Positions 25,593 to 37,790 are shown, counted from the first letter of the stretch. The stretch is DNA of 64,000 nt from Pithys albifrons albifrons (GCF_047495875.1 NC_092465.1:2445847-2509846); one strand, 5' to 3'. The notes: a model not told the origin generated them from the sequence alone. Made by a program: numbers and translations.

Positions 25593-26917
25593 CTCCTCCC
25601 CTCCATCCCAGCAAACACTTCACCCCCCACATGGCCCTTGCTCCCCAAACACCCCCCAATTTCCATTCAATCCCTGACTCCCCCACCCCACCCCAGGCCC
25701 TGCTGTGCCCCCATCCGTGCCCCCCAACCCTCTCCCCAAAGCCTGTGCCTCTTCCTAACGTCTCACCACCCGTTTCCTTCCCTCTCCCACCCCGGAGGCC
25801 CCTCCAGCACTTTCAGTTGCAGCCCTTTCCCCCCACAGAGGCCAAACATCCCCTTCCCCGAGGCTGAAAGCAGCACAGGAAGGGTGGGTTATCCACAGGC
25901 AGTTCCCAGGAACTCACACTGCAAGCACAAAAAATCAAAATATTGTACCCAGTGAGGCATTAACTGCACTTTGGTGTCCACTGGTGGCATTCCAAACTCA
26001 GCCCACCAAGGTGGGCACCACCCAACAGTTCTGCTCTGGCCAACCAGGAGCTGGGAAGTTGTTGGGAATTTCTACAGGGGCACAATAAAGGGTGAAGGAA
26101 AAGCCAACAGGAGAGTGTAGAAAGTGAGGATGGAACAATTAACAGATTACACTGGGCAGGATGAAGAGAGAGATTAAAATAACGTAGTAATTATTTGCAA
26201 ATTTCTGATGAACACAGAGATTCCCAGAACCCAATCCTGCAATCCCACCTGACAACTCCAGGATGGACTTTAAACAGGTCTCTATGAAGAACTTTCTTTC
26301 AACAACTGGAAATGCCTTAAAATATCCCAAATTTAGGGTTTGCCACCATTATAATTCCTATATAACCATCATAATGGTTCATTATAATGAACTTTTTCAT
26401 ACATAAGTGTTTGACCAGAAAGCAAAAAACACTTCACTTTTCCTATAACAGCTCAGGAACATTCCAGACATCCAGATCCTATAAAGAATTACAACTGTTT
26501 GCAATAATTAGCAAAAGCTGAATATTAACATTTTTTACTGTTTTGTTGAATGCAGTAACATTAAAAATAAATATAATTTACTTCCAACAGTTCATCTATG
26601 GGATGTCTCAGGTTGTTGCATCACCTTAAAAAAACTGAATAAAGTTAAACTTATTTTTATTTAGCACAGATCAATATTGGGAGGAAGTTGGTAATTTTTT
26701 TTTCAAATAGAAAGAAAAAATGTAAAAAAAAGGTTCTACAAAGTTTATGTTGCCCTTTCTCTGACAAAACAACCATTATTGCTGTGATAATTATTATTTA
26801 AGAAAGACAATGTAGCTCCTACACACAGGAATGCCTTTTCTGCCACGTAACTTCCTCTTATATAGGAATTAAAATGAAAAATACTCTGTTTTAATGTCAT
26901 TGATCCAGCACCCACAA
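25593..26917. other. Unassigned non-coding sequence
   Basis: A C-rich first part (to about 25870) followed by AT-rich unique-looking DNA. No exon or RNA gene recognised. Confidence 0.5.
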
Positions 26918-27192
26918 AGCTGATAAATATTTCAGTGCTGACATCAGTGAAAACAGAATAGACCCTTCTTTTTTTTAAATTAAGGATTTCATACATAGAA
27001 TTTTAATAATGAAACATCAAGAGTAGAAACACTTGATATTGAAAAAAAAATTACAAAATTAAAATTAAAAAAATTAAAACCACCCACACTGCAGTTTTAT
27101 ATGAACTTAATGCCTGATCCAAACATATTTATCAAAGCAAAAAATGGGATAGAAAAGCCCCAGGATGTTCCAGGGGCAACACGACATTCCCG
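26918..27192. repeat. Left copy of a segmental tandem duplication
   Basis: Block A (gataaatatttcagtgctga, about 26918-27040) is followed by a short A-rich spacer and block B (cacccacactgcagttttat ... gcaacacgacattccc, about 27083-27192). The same two blocks recur at 27293-28316. Non-coding. Confidence 0.85.
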
Positions 27193-27292
27193 AAACCACT
27201 GCCAAGCTGGAAGGGCTCATTCCTTAAGACCTTTGTGGAGTTGGAACTCAGGAAAAATTCTGATTTAGGGCTTGATGCAGCAGCCAAGAAAG

Positions 27293-28316
27293 ATGATAAA
27301 TATTTCAGTGCTGACATGAGTGAAAACAGAATAAACTGTTTTTAAAAAAAATTTCAGACATAGAATTTTAGCAAGAAAATATCAAGAGTAAAAACACTTA
27401 GAAAATAAAATTAAAAAATGAAAATTAAAAGTTAAAAAATAAAAATTAACATTAAAAATTGAAATTAAAAACTAACATTAAAAAATTAAAAAGTAAAATA
27501 AAAATAAATTAAAAAATGAAAATTAAAAATAAAAATAAAAAATAAAATAAAAATAAATTGAAAAATTAAAATTAAAAAATTAAAATTAAAAAATAAAATA
27601 AAATAAATTGAAAAATTAAAAGAACAAAAAAATAAAAACAAAAAATTGAAATAAAAAAAATTTTAAAAGTCAAATGAAAAGTTAAAATAAAATATATTAA
27701 AAATTAAAATTAAAAAATAAAATAAAAATAAATTGAAAAATTAAAATAAAAACATATAATAAAATAAATTGAAAAATTAAAAGAACAAAAATTAAAATAA
27801 GAAATGAAAACAAAAAAATTAAAATTAGAAAAATTTTAAAAATAAAATTAAAAATTAAAATACAAAGTCAAAATTAAAAATTACAATTAGAAAATGTTAA
27901 AAAATAAAATAAAAAAATAAAATTAAAAATCAAAATTAAAAATTAAAATAAAAAATTAAAATTAGAAAATAAAAATTATATAAAATAAAAATACATTAAA
28001 AGTTAAACTTAAAAAATTAAAATTAAAAATTAAAATTAGAATAAAATAAAAAATTTTAAAATTAAAATTAAAAAATAAAATTAAAAAATTAAAAATTAAA
28101 ATTAGAATAAAATAAAAAATTTTTAAAATAAAATTAAAAAATTAAAATTAAAAAATTAAAATTAAAATAATTAAAATAAAAAATTTAAAATGAAAAAATT
28201 AGAGTCACCCACACTGCAGTTTTATGACAAGAGCTTAAAGCCTGACCCAAACACTTATCAAAGCAAAAAGTGGGACCCAAGAGCCCCAGGATGTCCCCGG
28301 GGCAACACGACATTCC
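27293..28316. repeat. Right copy of the segmental duplication, with expanded A-rich tract
   Basis: Block A recurs at about 27293-27410 and block B at about 28204-28316. Here they are separated by about 790 bp of (attaaaa)n-like sequence, where the left copy has about 45 bp. Confidence 0.85.
27411..28200. repeat. A-rich low-complexity tract
   Basis: About 790 bp composed of irregular aaaattaaaa, aaataaaa and attaaaaatt words with almost no G or C. It is the expanded spacer of the duplication described at 27293-28316. Confidence 0.93.
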
Positions 28317-29065
28317 CAAAGCCCCGGGCACAGGACGGGGAGCTCTGCAGCGTTACAGGCAGGGCAGATGGACAAGTCATTTTTAGAAGTGACTCACGCT
28401 GCAAATGATTGGACTAATTTTAACCCAGAGGTGAGGAGCGGATGGGCCGCGGCCAGATATGGTTGGGCTGCGGGCTCGGCTGGCCCAGACACGGACCGGC
28501 TCTATTGCTCAGTAACACCGGGCAGGCTTCGAGGAGAACCTCGTGTGTTCTCAAGGGCTCCAACTACTCACATATTTTTAAGTATATAATCCTTAGACTC
28601 AAACACCAGCCCTAAGTTTAAAGCATTATGTGAAATCTGTGTTGTTGGTTCGCTGCTTTTTGTTTGTTCTCAACAGATGAATTTTTGAGTTATGGTCCAC
28701 TAAACACAGCACATTCCTGTGCCCTGAGAGATGGGACGGCACAGCCCTCGGCACTGAGACGATCTTGGTGGGGAACAGTCAGTGGGTTCGGGTTTGGCCA
28801 ACAGGAGGGTTTGGGACAAGGATTTCCACACCGCATCTTTAGCCCTTAGGATGAAATTTCCCGGGAAAACCATGACTGCTTTGCCTGGAAAACACAGCCC
28901 CAAATACAGATCTCAGCTCTGAGAGCCTTCCCAAGTGCAAAGCGCTGCAGGCTGGGAAGAGCCAGGGAAAAGGTTTCCTGGGAAGGGGGAATCGTGGCCA
29001 CCTCTCCCCTTGGATCCTCCCTGCAGTTATTGCAGCTGTCCTGAGTCTGCTGGGGTTGGGGAAAC
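28317..29065. other. GC-richer unique sequence with CArG-like and AP-1 motifs
   Basis: A rise in GC content after the A-rich tract. A perfect AP-1 core TGACTCA lies at 28390-28396, and a CArG-like CCAGATATGG with one core mismatch near 28450. No exon or RNA gene is recognised. A regulatory role is only a possibility. Confidence 0.3.
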
Positions 29066-30336
29066 TGGGGCCGCGGGGCTGCAACTGGGACTGAGCCTCC
29101 AGCTAGGGCCGAGGATCCAGCTGGGGTTGATGGGCTCCAACTGGGGCTGACGGGCTCCAACTGGGGCCGACGGGCCTCCAACTGGGACTGCGGGGCTCCA
29201 GCTGGGGCCGACGCTCAAACTGGGGCCGACGCTCAAACTGGGGCCGACGCTCAAACTGGGACTGTGGGCTCCAACTGGGGCCAAGGGGCTCCAGCTGGGA
29301 CCGCGGAGCTCCAACTGGGGCCGAGCGGCTCTAACTGGGACTACGGGGCTCTAACTGGGGCCCAGGGGCTCTAACTGGGACTACGGGGCTCTAACTGGGG
29401 CCCAGGGGCTCCAACTGGGACTACGGGGCTCCAGCTGGGACTGACGGGCTCCAACTGGGACTGACGGGCTCCAACTGGGACTGACGGGCTCCAACTGGGA
29501 CTGACGGGCTCCAACTGGGACTGACGGGCTCCAACTGGGACTGACGGGCTCCAACTGGGACTGACGGGCTCCAACTGGGACTGACGGGCTCCAACTGGGA
29601 CTGCGGGGCTCCAACTGGGACTGCGGGGCTCCAACTGGGGCTCCAACTGGGGCCGAGTGGCTCCAGCTGGGACCGCGGGGCTCCAACTGGGGCCGAGCGG
29701 CTCCAGCTGGGGCCGAGCGGCTCCAACTGGGACTACGGGGCTCCAACTGGGACTACGGGGCTCCAACTGGGACTACGGGGCTCCAACTGGGACTACGGGG
29801 CTCCAACTGGGGCCGAGGGGCTCTAACTGGGGCCGAGGGGCTCTAACTGGGGCCGAGGGGCTCTAACTGGGACTACGGGGCTCTAACTGGGACTACGGGG
29901 CTCCAACTGGGACTGACGGGCTCCAACTGGGACTGACGGGCTCCAACTGGGACTGACGGGCTCCAACTGGGGCTCCAACTGGGACCGCGGGGCTCCAGCT
30001 CGGACCGCGGGGCTCTAACTAGGGCCGCTGCTCCAACTGGGACTGACGGGCTCCAACTGGGACTGCGGGGCTCCAACTGGGACTCCAACTGGGACCGCGG
30101 GGCTCCAGCTCGGACCGCGGGGCTCTAACTGGGGTTGAGGCTCCAACTGGGACTACGGGGCTCTAACTGGGGCCGAGGGGCTCTAACTGGGACTACGGGG
30201 CTCTAACTGGGGCCGAGGGGCTCTAACTGGGACCACGGGGCTCTAACTGGGGCCGAGGGGCTCTAACTGGGGCCGAGGGGCTCTAACTGGGGCCGAGGGG
30301 CTCTAACTGGGGCCGAGGGGCTCTAACTGGGGCTGC
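29066..30336. repeat. Minisatellite, 20 bp unit, ~63 copies
   Basis: A tandem array of 20 bp units such as gggctccaactgggactgac. The variable part is gactgac, gactacg, gaccgcg or ggccgag. Identical variants cluster: eight gactgac units run from about 29450 to 29590, while ggccgag units dominate the right end. Because 20 is not a multiple of three, the minus-strand frames cycle through all three readings of the unit and all stay open. It is not a gene. Confidence 0.95.
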
Positions 30337-33300
30337 TGCTCCAAACTGGGATTTGACGGAGGGGGAGCACACACCCACCCTCCCAGCTCCAGGAACGCCT
30401 CCGGCACAGCTCCCCGCAGCAGGAGCAGCGCTGTGCTCAGCACCTTCACGGGAGCCTGCCCAGGAACACCAAGTGTGCAAAGTTTCCCCGAGACCAGCAG
30501 AGAGCCAGGAAACTTTTCTAAATCTCTCACATTCCGCGCTCAGGAACAAGACAACACGTAGTTGCATCACCAGGCTGTGCCAACACATCCCTGAAATCTG
30601 ATCCAAGCGGCTTCCCCATAAAGATTCCGAGGGACCAACGTCCCCCCTCCTGCCCCCAAAGCCCCTCAAAGACAAAAGGAAGTTCTGTTCTAAAAAAACC
30701 AGCTCGCTACAGATTCCTGACTACTTTGTTTCTTTAATCAATGATCTCATTTGTTCACTTTTGCAGTGTTTTTTCTTCCCAAAATAGCAGATACTAAAAA
30801 AAAATTTCTTCCTCTTATCTGTTGGTTGGATCCAGCAAAATTTATCTTTTTTTTTTTTTTTTTGGTGCTTCTCTTCTACACACAGATAAAATAAATAAAA
30901 TTTACCTCCCTAAATTGACAGCAAGCTTATATAAAAAAAATTAAATAGATGCATAAAGCTTCACTGCATCAGTCTTAAAAGTAAAAAATTAAATTAAATT
31001 AAATAGATTAGGGGCAAACACAGTCAAAATATAAAGCCAGTGCCAGCTGTTTATTATTTTCAATGCTGCAGCTTCAGATCTATCCAAAGACATGAAATTT
31101 GTACCAGTCTAGTGGGACTAACCACATATATACACATGTATAAATATGCATTAAATACATATATATATAAAATACACATGAAGTAAGACAGGTAAAAGCT
31201 TAAAGGATGAAGACAAACCCCAAACATTTCACATATTTTTATAAAAATATTTATAATATTTATAATTTACCACAACAGCTAATCCCAAATAACACGTTAC
31301 CAGAGCTCAAAAATAAAGTCTATAAAATTGGCCAACTCAAATTCCATTTCCATGTTTTGGAACCATCAGGCAGCACCAATGGAAAAATGGGAATATCTGT
31401 ATTTAGGACAGGTAGGGCCAGGTTCAGTTTGGCCAAATTTGCTGCTGTGTTTGTTTCCTTTGGCACAGGGGGACAAGGCAACATTATGTTGGATCTAAAC
31501 GTTGGGAATATCACCATTTGATCCAACAGGATTTGTTGTGCAAACAGTTGACAACTGTTCTGGTTCCCTCACTTGGGGATTTTCCTGAGCTGATGCTGCA
31601 AACCCCCAAATTTCACAGGCTGGTTACATTTCACATTATTCCTCCTTCAGTGGGACACCAAAATAATTTGGGATTTAAGGACACTGAAAATGTAGACTAG
31701 GCAAAAATTATGAGTGCATATATATAAAAATATATATTAAAAATATATAAATATATATATAAATATATATGCAGGTATGTATGTATATATACACATATAT
31801 ATAAATATATATACACACACACATATATATATGTATTTTCTTTTTTTTTAATTCCAGCCTTTAATGTTGCCCCATATCAGAATAATGAATTAATATATTT
31901 TTTATACCTCTTATTACCAGATCTTGTTGCAATATAAGGCTTTATAAAGTACTTTCTTACTTTAAAATATTCTCTGGAGAACAAAAATATATATAAAAAA
32001 AGAAGAAAGCTGCATTTTGAATTTTACCTGAGCAGTAAATTACATTTTTTTATTTTTTCTTAGAAATTTGAAAAAGGATTTTCAAGCATTTGGGAGTAAA
32101 TTTAAAGCTCCTGAAGAAGAATATTTAAAAAAAAAAATCAAAAAAATGTATGTTGGGCATGTCCAGTTCCCCTCACAACGTCCCTGAGCTCCAACCCAAC
32201 GAACCAACCACTGAACCAGCTCCCCAGTTTGTCCCTTAGTCACTCCCACGGGAAATGGCAGTGGAGGTTTTGGGATGGGAGCACCTGTCAGGCTGCAGAT
32301 AAACAGAGCTGAGCAACTCATCTCACAAAGGTCTATGAATAGCCCTTGCATGGCTCTGACTGATTCCTGCTCCCTGAGCCACATCCAAACAACAGCGGGG
32401 AGGGAAAGGCCTCCCAACGAAGCTTTAAAACGGCGCTTGAAAGTTTAAATTATCTATTTTTTACTCCTCTTCTATCTGCTTTTTTATTTATACACACATA
32501 CGTGTGTGTTTGTGGACGTGGCTCATCTCATTTGCATGAGTGCTCACACACTTTGTGAGGCTGTAATTTAAGAGGTTCCTGACAAAATTTTACCTCAATT
32601 TAAAAATAGTGCAAAGTCGGAGCTCCTTTCGAGACGATTCATCACAAAAATTGGTATTGCTGCAATAAAGAACTCGGAGTTTGAGAGAGGAAAGGAGTCA
32701 GCACTTCTTCATTTCTTAACTGCTGCTGCTTGTTTTATTCCCGTTTTCCAGATAAAATTAAAGCATCCTGAGAGCTGTCTCCAAAGCTTTTCCAAAATTT
32801 CATCCCTAATCCAGGCCTTGGTTCCTGTGCAGGCCTATTTGAGACTGAGGGAGCAGAATTAGTGCATCTAATAGTTCCAAAAATAAATACAAAGAAAAGC
32901 CAGAGAGAGCCTGTGGCTTCCAACACTCAAGTAACTCTTTAAAACAATAAGCAGGTCCTTAATGACATGAGAGCATTAAAAAAAGAAATGTATCCTGTAT
33001 CTTTTTATGGTTGGAATCAATGGTAGGTTTGATTTCCACTGGGACAGAACAGGAACCAACACAGGCACCTCAAAACCAGCAAAACAAAACTAAACCCTCA
33101 AACTACCCAAAAGAACAACCCGAACCCCCCGTTTTCCTGAAGTTTTAGAGGAATTTTTGAAAAGGAGGCCCTGCCAGTTCCCAAATTTGAGTCCCTGGCC
33201 ATGAGCAGATGAGACTCAAGTGCTTTGTGCACTTTGTGGCCTCTTCAGCTTATGGAGGGTCTGGGACATTCGTGGGGCTCCAGATGGGCACGAGGGGCCT

Positions 33301-35639
33301 CCCACCTGGCTCCTGCTTTCCAGGAGGAACATCCAGGGAAAGCACTGGCTGCTGGTCCAGAAACCATCCCTGGAGTGACTGTGCTCATCTTCCACACACA
33401 AGGAATGGCCACGGATAACAGTAGGGGAAAACAAATAAATCTCCTGACAAAGCGAATTAAACAACCCAAGGCATTCCATTTGGAGAGGACTGTGGCTCAT
33501 GCCAAGATCTCCAGGGCTCTTTAGCCAGGAGAAAGAGTGATCCCTCCCCAACCAAGGAACCAAAGGACTACAGGACTGCAAGAAAAGTTCCATTATTCCA
33601 AGTATTGCATCATAAGGATTCTCCTCAAACATCCGCCTGCCCAGTCCAAACAACACCAACACACTCAGCCACAAAGCCAGGCAGGTGAGGCAGCAAACTC
33701 CAAGGAAACATTGCTAAAAACAAATAAAAGTCAGGCTTAAACAGCATTTTTACAGCCCTGGTAGGTCCTGGCTAATTCCAAACCATCTGCCCCAGAGGCT
33801 GCAAAGCCACTAACCCGGAATAGAGGAAAATAATTATTAATTTTCTCTCCAACGATAAAGAACTGGAAAATCCACACAAAGTTTTCCTACAAGCAATTAT
33901 CAACTGTAAATACTTATTGATAACAGCAGCAAAAAGAGCTTAAAAACCCAAATAAAAGGAATCTGTTGCCTTTTGTTGATAATTCACAGCCTACCTCGGC
34001 ACAGGTTGAGGGATTCAGTTCTTGGAGGTTGTGACAGAGCCCCAAGCCCCAAATCAGCCTGACCCCACTTTGTGCTGAGCCTGCAGAAAGGCAGGAATTG
34101 CATCCAACACCACCCAGAATCCCAGTCCCACCAGTGGCTCCTTCACAGGGCCCTTCCCTTCCCAGTCTCCCAAATCCTTCCAGCACAAACAGCTGAAAGC
34201 AGGAGCTGCAGGCCTAGGGAAGGGAAGGTTTATCAGCAATTTCATCCCTAGGATTTCAAGTAAGGGAAGACCACAAATTATCCTGCCCAGCTTCAGAATT
34301 CTGCCGGAATTCTGGGAATGTTACAGTGCAACCATAGGAAACAAATCATACCCAAATACTTCTGAAACATGGTAAGATTGTTACAGCCCTGTAGGAATTA
34401 TTGTATCTCAGGGCTGTGGGCCATGGGGGCAGAGCTGCAGCTCCACAATCCACAGGGAAAGGAATCCCGAGGCTGCTCCAGCTTCCCAAGCACACATGAA
34501 AGAAGATCAATGGCATCTCAGGTTGAGAAAAGAAGCACTGTCATGAAATAAAAAAGGAAATTACATCCTCTGCTCTTGGACAGGGTTTTGCTGCCCAATC
34601 CCTGCCTGTAGTAACTAAAAGGAGAGTCACAGGCCTGAATAAAATGTTTTTATACACAGATCCATAGATTTTGACAATGATTATCGACATTGAGGTTTTT
34701 TCACATGTTTAAACCCAAAGTTAGTCCAAGCAGAAAGAAAACTCATGGCAAAGTACTAGAAAGAGCTACAGCTACGGTTGCTACCTTCAATTCTTCACCA
34801 CAATATTGTCAAACACCAACCCAACTCTTCTTTTTCTCCCACCAAATTCAGGATTCCACAAACTCCTCCCAGCCTGATCACAAAATTGCTGCTTCACACA
34901 AAACACACATGTACAAATTAGAAATGGGAGACACCCCAGCGTGTCGGGAGAGCTCTTTCTTGTGGGCATCCCTTAGTGTGAGGCAGGGATGACACACATT
35001 CCCTTCCCACCACTGCTGGACCAGGATGCCCCTCTGGAACTCATGGCCCACTCCATGGCCCAGCATCCAGCACTGAATGAACCAAAACCAAACCAAAGCA
35101 CTCAAACAGCCACTCTGGAATTACAGACGACATAATTAAGCCGCAGGAATAAGCAGACAACAGCAATTTTAACATAAACATCCTACTTGTGGAGAGGAGA
35201 CTGATTTCAAGTTGGCCTTAACGTCCCAACTCTTACTCCTGGATCCTTGCAAACCTCTGGAAGGCCTTTCCCAACAATCCCTCAAGGATCCAGTTTGACA
35301 TTTAAAGGATCCACTTTGACATTTAAAGGATCCACTTTGACATTTTCAGACATTTTGACACACAACTTTGCCTTGAACCAGCACAAACCCCGGTCAGCTC
35401 AGACCACCAGCGGTACAGATGGAGACATTTGGCCTTCCCAGCCACAAAGCCATGGAAAAGCAGATCCCTATGGATATATCCCAACAAACCACTGACCAAA
35501 CACCTCCGACAACACCAGGGGCTGCCACCACCACCCAGCCCGGCTCCTGGGCTGTCTCCCCCTGGAAGTTCAGCTCCGGGAGAGGGTCTTTGTACAAGTG
35601 CTCTTTGTACCCTGCCCACGGCTGGGGTTTAATAACTCG
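30337..35639. other. Mostly unique non-coding sequence, presumed minus-strand first intron of MBD5
   Basis: No exon can be supported. A poly(T) run lies at 30848-30863 and an (AT)n-rich stretch at 31715-31850. A 21 bp unit (tgacatttaaaggatccact) is repeated three times at about 35296-35345. An octamer motif at 32530-32537 is listed separately. Assignment to an MBD5 5'UTR intron is inferred from gene order and the promoter to the right. Confidence 0.4.
32530..32537. promoter_or_regulatory. POU octamer in a low-repeat region
   Basis: A perfect ATTTGCAT octamer embedded in the short palindrome CTCAT-TTGC-ATGAG. The surrounding 32.4-32.7 kb looks unique and repeat-poor. Regulatory function is inference only. 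Confidence 0.2.
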
Positions 35640-35882
35640 CACAATAAGTGCGGCCGCGGCCTGGCCCGGCGGGCAGGGCTGGGGGCTCGCCGTGGGCCGC
35701 CCCCCGAGGGGCTCAGCGCCCCAACTTTGCCCCCGCCGCCCCTTCCCCCCCGAGCGGAGCATCCCCCCACAACAAAGCTGGGCCCGGGGGTGACAGGCAG
35801 ACCCCCCCTGGGCACCCGGGGGGCACCACGGGGGGCGAACAGCGGGTAAACAAACCGGCCCCCCCGCTCTCCCCGCACTCAC

Positions 35883-36290
35883 CTCAGGGCCCGGCGCGGG
35901 GAGGAAGGCGGAGACGCACACAAAGGGTAATAAAGGGGGAGGAGGAGGAGGGAGCGGCGCTCCGCGGGGCCGCCCCCGAGGGACGGCAGGGGGGGCTCGG
36001 TGCGCTCGGCAGGGTTCGGGCAGGCAGGGAAGGAGAGAGGGAGGGACGGGGGGATGTGGAGCAAACTCGGCGGCGGCAGCGCCTGCTCGGGGCCCCCCGC
36101 CCCCGCCTCGGCGCGGCGCTGCTGCTGCCGCGGGGCCCTTCAGCGGCGCGAACACCCGCCCGTCCCGCCGCCGGCCCCCCCCGCGCTCCTCCTCATCGCC
36201 GCCGCCGCTGTCGGGAAGGAGGAGGAGGAGGAGAACGAGGAGGAGGAGGAGGAGGAAGAGGAGGAGGAGGAGGGCAGGCAGCCGCGGCGG
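35883..36290 (-). other. MBD5: Probable non-coding first exon of a leftward gene (MBD5)
   Basis: On the minus strand the sequence CTGAG|GTGAGT gives a full-consensus 5' splice site, with the last exon base at 35883, inside the CpG island. The upstream limit is not visible; I set it near the NRF1 site. MBD5 encodes a methyl-CpG-binding-domain-like chromatin protein, and in other vertebrates its long 5'UTR is split over several exons starting next to ORC4. No MBD5 coding sequence occurs in this window, so the identity rests on gene order alone. Open frames through this exon on either strand are low-complexity and probably not translated. Confidence 0.4.
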
Positions 36291-36298
36291 CCGCCACC

Positions 36299-36308
36299 GC
36301 GCATGCGC
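36299..36308. promoter_or_regulatory. NRF1 binding site (perfect palindromic core)
   Basis: GCGCATGCGC exactly matches the NRF1 consensus core. It sits between the presumed start regions of the two divergent genes, a common arrangement for housekeeping bidirectional promoters. Confidence 0.6.
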
Positions 36309-36439
36309 CCCGGGGGAGCTCGGGAGGCCGCGGGGAGGGAATGGGCAGGGAGGGGGGAACGGGGGGAACTTCCCACAGCGCCGCGCGCCGCTCCCGGAAC
36401 CGGATCCGGGAGCGCAGGAAGGGCAGGGCAGGGCAGGGA

Positions 36440-36521
36440 GGAGCGCAGGGACGGCCCGGGGAAGTGACGGATGGGCGGCGAGGGAGGAGCGAGGCGGCGG
36501 CGCGAGGGGCCACGGGAGCGG
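36440..36521 (+). other. ORC4: Possible non-coding exon 1 of ORC4
   Basis: A plausible donor GAGCGG|GTGAGG places the exon end at 36521. The first coding exon at 37871 begins directly after a splice acceptor, so an upstream non-coding exon is required. The 5' limit shown is arbitrary. Other donors in the GC-rich stretch, for instance AAGGTGATT near 36635, are possible alternatives. Confidence 0.3.
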
Positions 36522-36724
36522 GTGAGGAGCCGCGGCGGGCGGGAACGGGCAGGAGGGGAGCCGGGACCGGGAGGCGGGATCGGGCCGCGGGATCTCCGAC
36601 AATGGTGGGCTCGGCCCGCCTGGGCTCGGACAAGGTGATTGCGACCCAGGTGATTTCAGCCAAGGTGGGCTCGGCCCGGAGGAGATCGGTCCAGGTGGGC
36701 TCGGCACAGGCTCCAGTGGGACGG

Positions 36725-37330
36725 CTCTGAGGGGCTTTGGGGCTCTGAAGGGCTTTGGGGCTCCGAATGAGCTCTGAAGGGCTTTGGGGCTTCAGCGGGG
36801 CACCTCTGAAGGGCTTTGGGGCTTCAGCGGGACACCTCTGAAGGGCTTTGGAGTTCCGAGAGGGCTCTAGGGGGATTTGGGGCTCCAGTGGGTCGACTCT
36901 GAGGGGCTTAGGGGCTCTAGGGGGGTTTGGGGCTCCGGTGAGGCGGCTCTGAGGGGCTTTGGGGCTCCGAGAGGGCTCTGAGAGGCTTTGGGGCTCCGAA
37001 TGAGCTCTGAAGGGCTTTGGAGCTCCAGTGGGGCGGCTCTGAGGGGCTTTGGGGCTCCGAATGAGCTCTGAAGGGCTTTGGAGCTCCAGTGGGGCGGCTC
37101 TGAGGGGCATTTGGGGCTCCGAGGGGGCTCTTGGGGCATTTGGGGTTCCGAAGGGGCTCTTGGGGGGTTTGGGACTCTAATGGGGCGGTTCTGAGGGGCT
37201 TTGGGGTTCTGAAGGAGCTCTGAGGGGCTTTGGGACTTCAGTGGGACATGTCTGAAGGGCTTTGGGGCTCCAATGGGGCAGCTCTGAGGGACTTTGGGGC
37301 TTTGAGGGACTCTGGGGCTCTGAGGGCTGG
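36725..37330. repeat. G-rich minisatellite in the presumed ORC4 5'UTR intron
   Basis: Tandem units of about 29-36 bp built around ctctgaggggctttggggct, with variable linkers (ccgaatgag, ccagtggggcgg, cagcggga). On the minus strand this gives a long proline/serine-rich open frame that is a repeat artefact. Confidence 0.85.
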
Positions 37331-37379
37331 CTGAGGGCCCCCCAGTCCTTCCTCTCTCTTGTCAGGACTCCCCATGCCC

Positions 37380-37790
37380 TGGTCCCACTCAACCCCCAAT
37401 CCCTGCAGGCCCACCCCCCAAATCCCTTTAGAGCTTCCACAATCCCCTGAGGACTCCCCAAATCTGCATCAGAGCTCCCCCCTGTTCCCCCCTAATGCCC
37501 TCAGTGCCCCCCAAATCCCCCTCAGAGCCCCCTCCAAATTTCCTCCCCAGGGACCCCAAGTCCCTTCAAGATCCCCCAGTGCCCTTCTGGGCCCACCCAA
37601 ACCCTTTCAGAGCCCCCCAATCCCCTCAGGACCCCTCCAAGTTCCCTTCAGATCCTCCTCTGGACCCCCCAAATGTCCCCTGACCCTGCCCATCCCCTCA
37701 GGATTCCCCCAAGTTCCCTTCAGATCCTCCTCTGGACACTCCAAATGTCCCTTGACCCTGCCCATCCCCTCAGGACCCCTTAAAAAAAGT
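37380..37790. repeat. C-rich imperfect repeat
   Basis: Irregular units such as ccccctcaggacccctccaa and gttcccttcagatcctcctc. The latter block is duplicated with its neighbours (about 37640-37700 and 37700-37770). The composition is strongly C-rich on the plus strand and contrasts with the G-rich array just before it. Non-coding. Confidence 0.7.

Larger units (their letters stand above)
35640..36600. promoter_or_regulatory. CpG island, probable bidirectional ORC4/MBD5 promoter
   Basis: About 1 kb of very GC- and CpG-rich DNA, in sharp contrast to flanking sequence. It has no TATA box but contains a perfect NRF1 palindrome GCGCATGCGC (36299-36308), a 24-base near-palindrome with arms GCTCCCGG/CCGGGAGC (36390-36413), and a GAG-repeat polypurine run (36213-36274). 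It lies 1.3 kb upstream of the first ORC4 coding exon. A consensus minus-strand splice donor at 35882 indicates a second transcript leaving leftwards. Known vertebrate gene order places MBD5 head to head with ORC4. Confidence 0.75.

Noticed and set aside
1..35639. Coding exons of MBD5 or another gene in the left half
   Set aside because: No open frame resembles the MBD domain or other known MBD5 sequence. The inferred 5'UTR exon at 35883 is the only supportable trace.
35394..36707. 437-codon minus-strand frame and 360-codon plus-strand frame over the CpG island
   Set aside because: GC-rich DNA with few stops gives long frames by chance. The proline/serine/arginine-rich low-complexity peptides overlap on both strands, and the region has promoter character.
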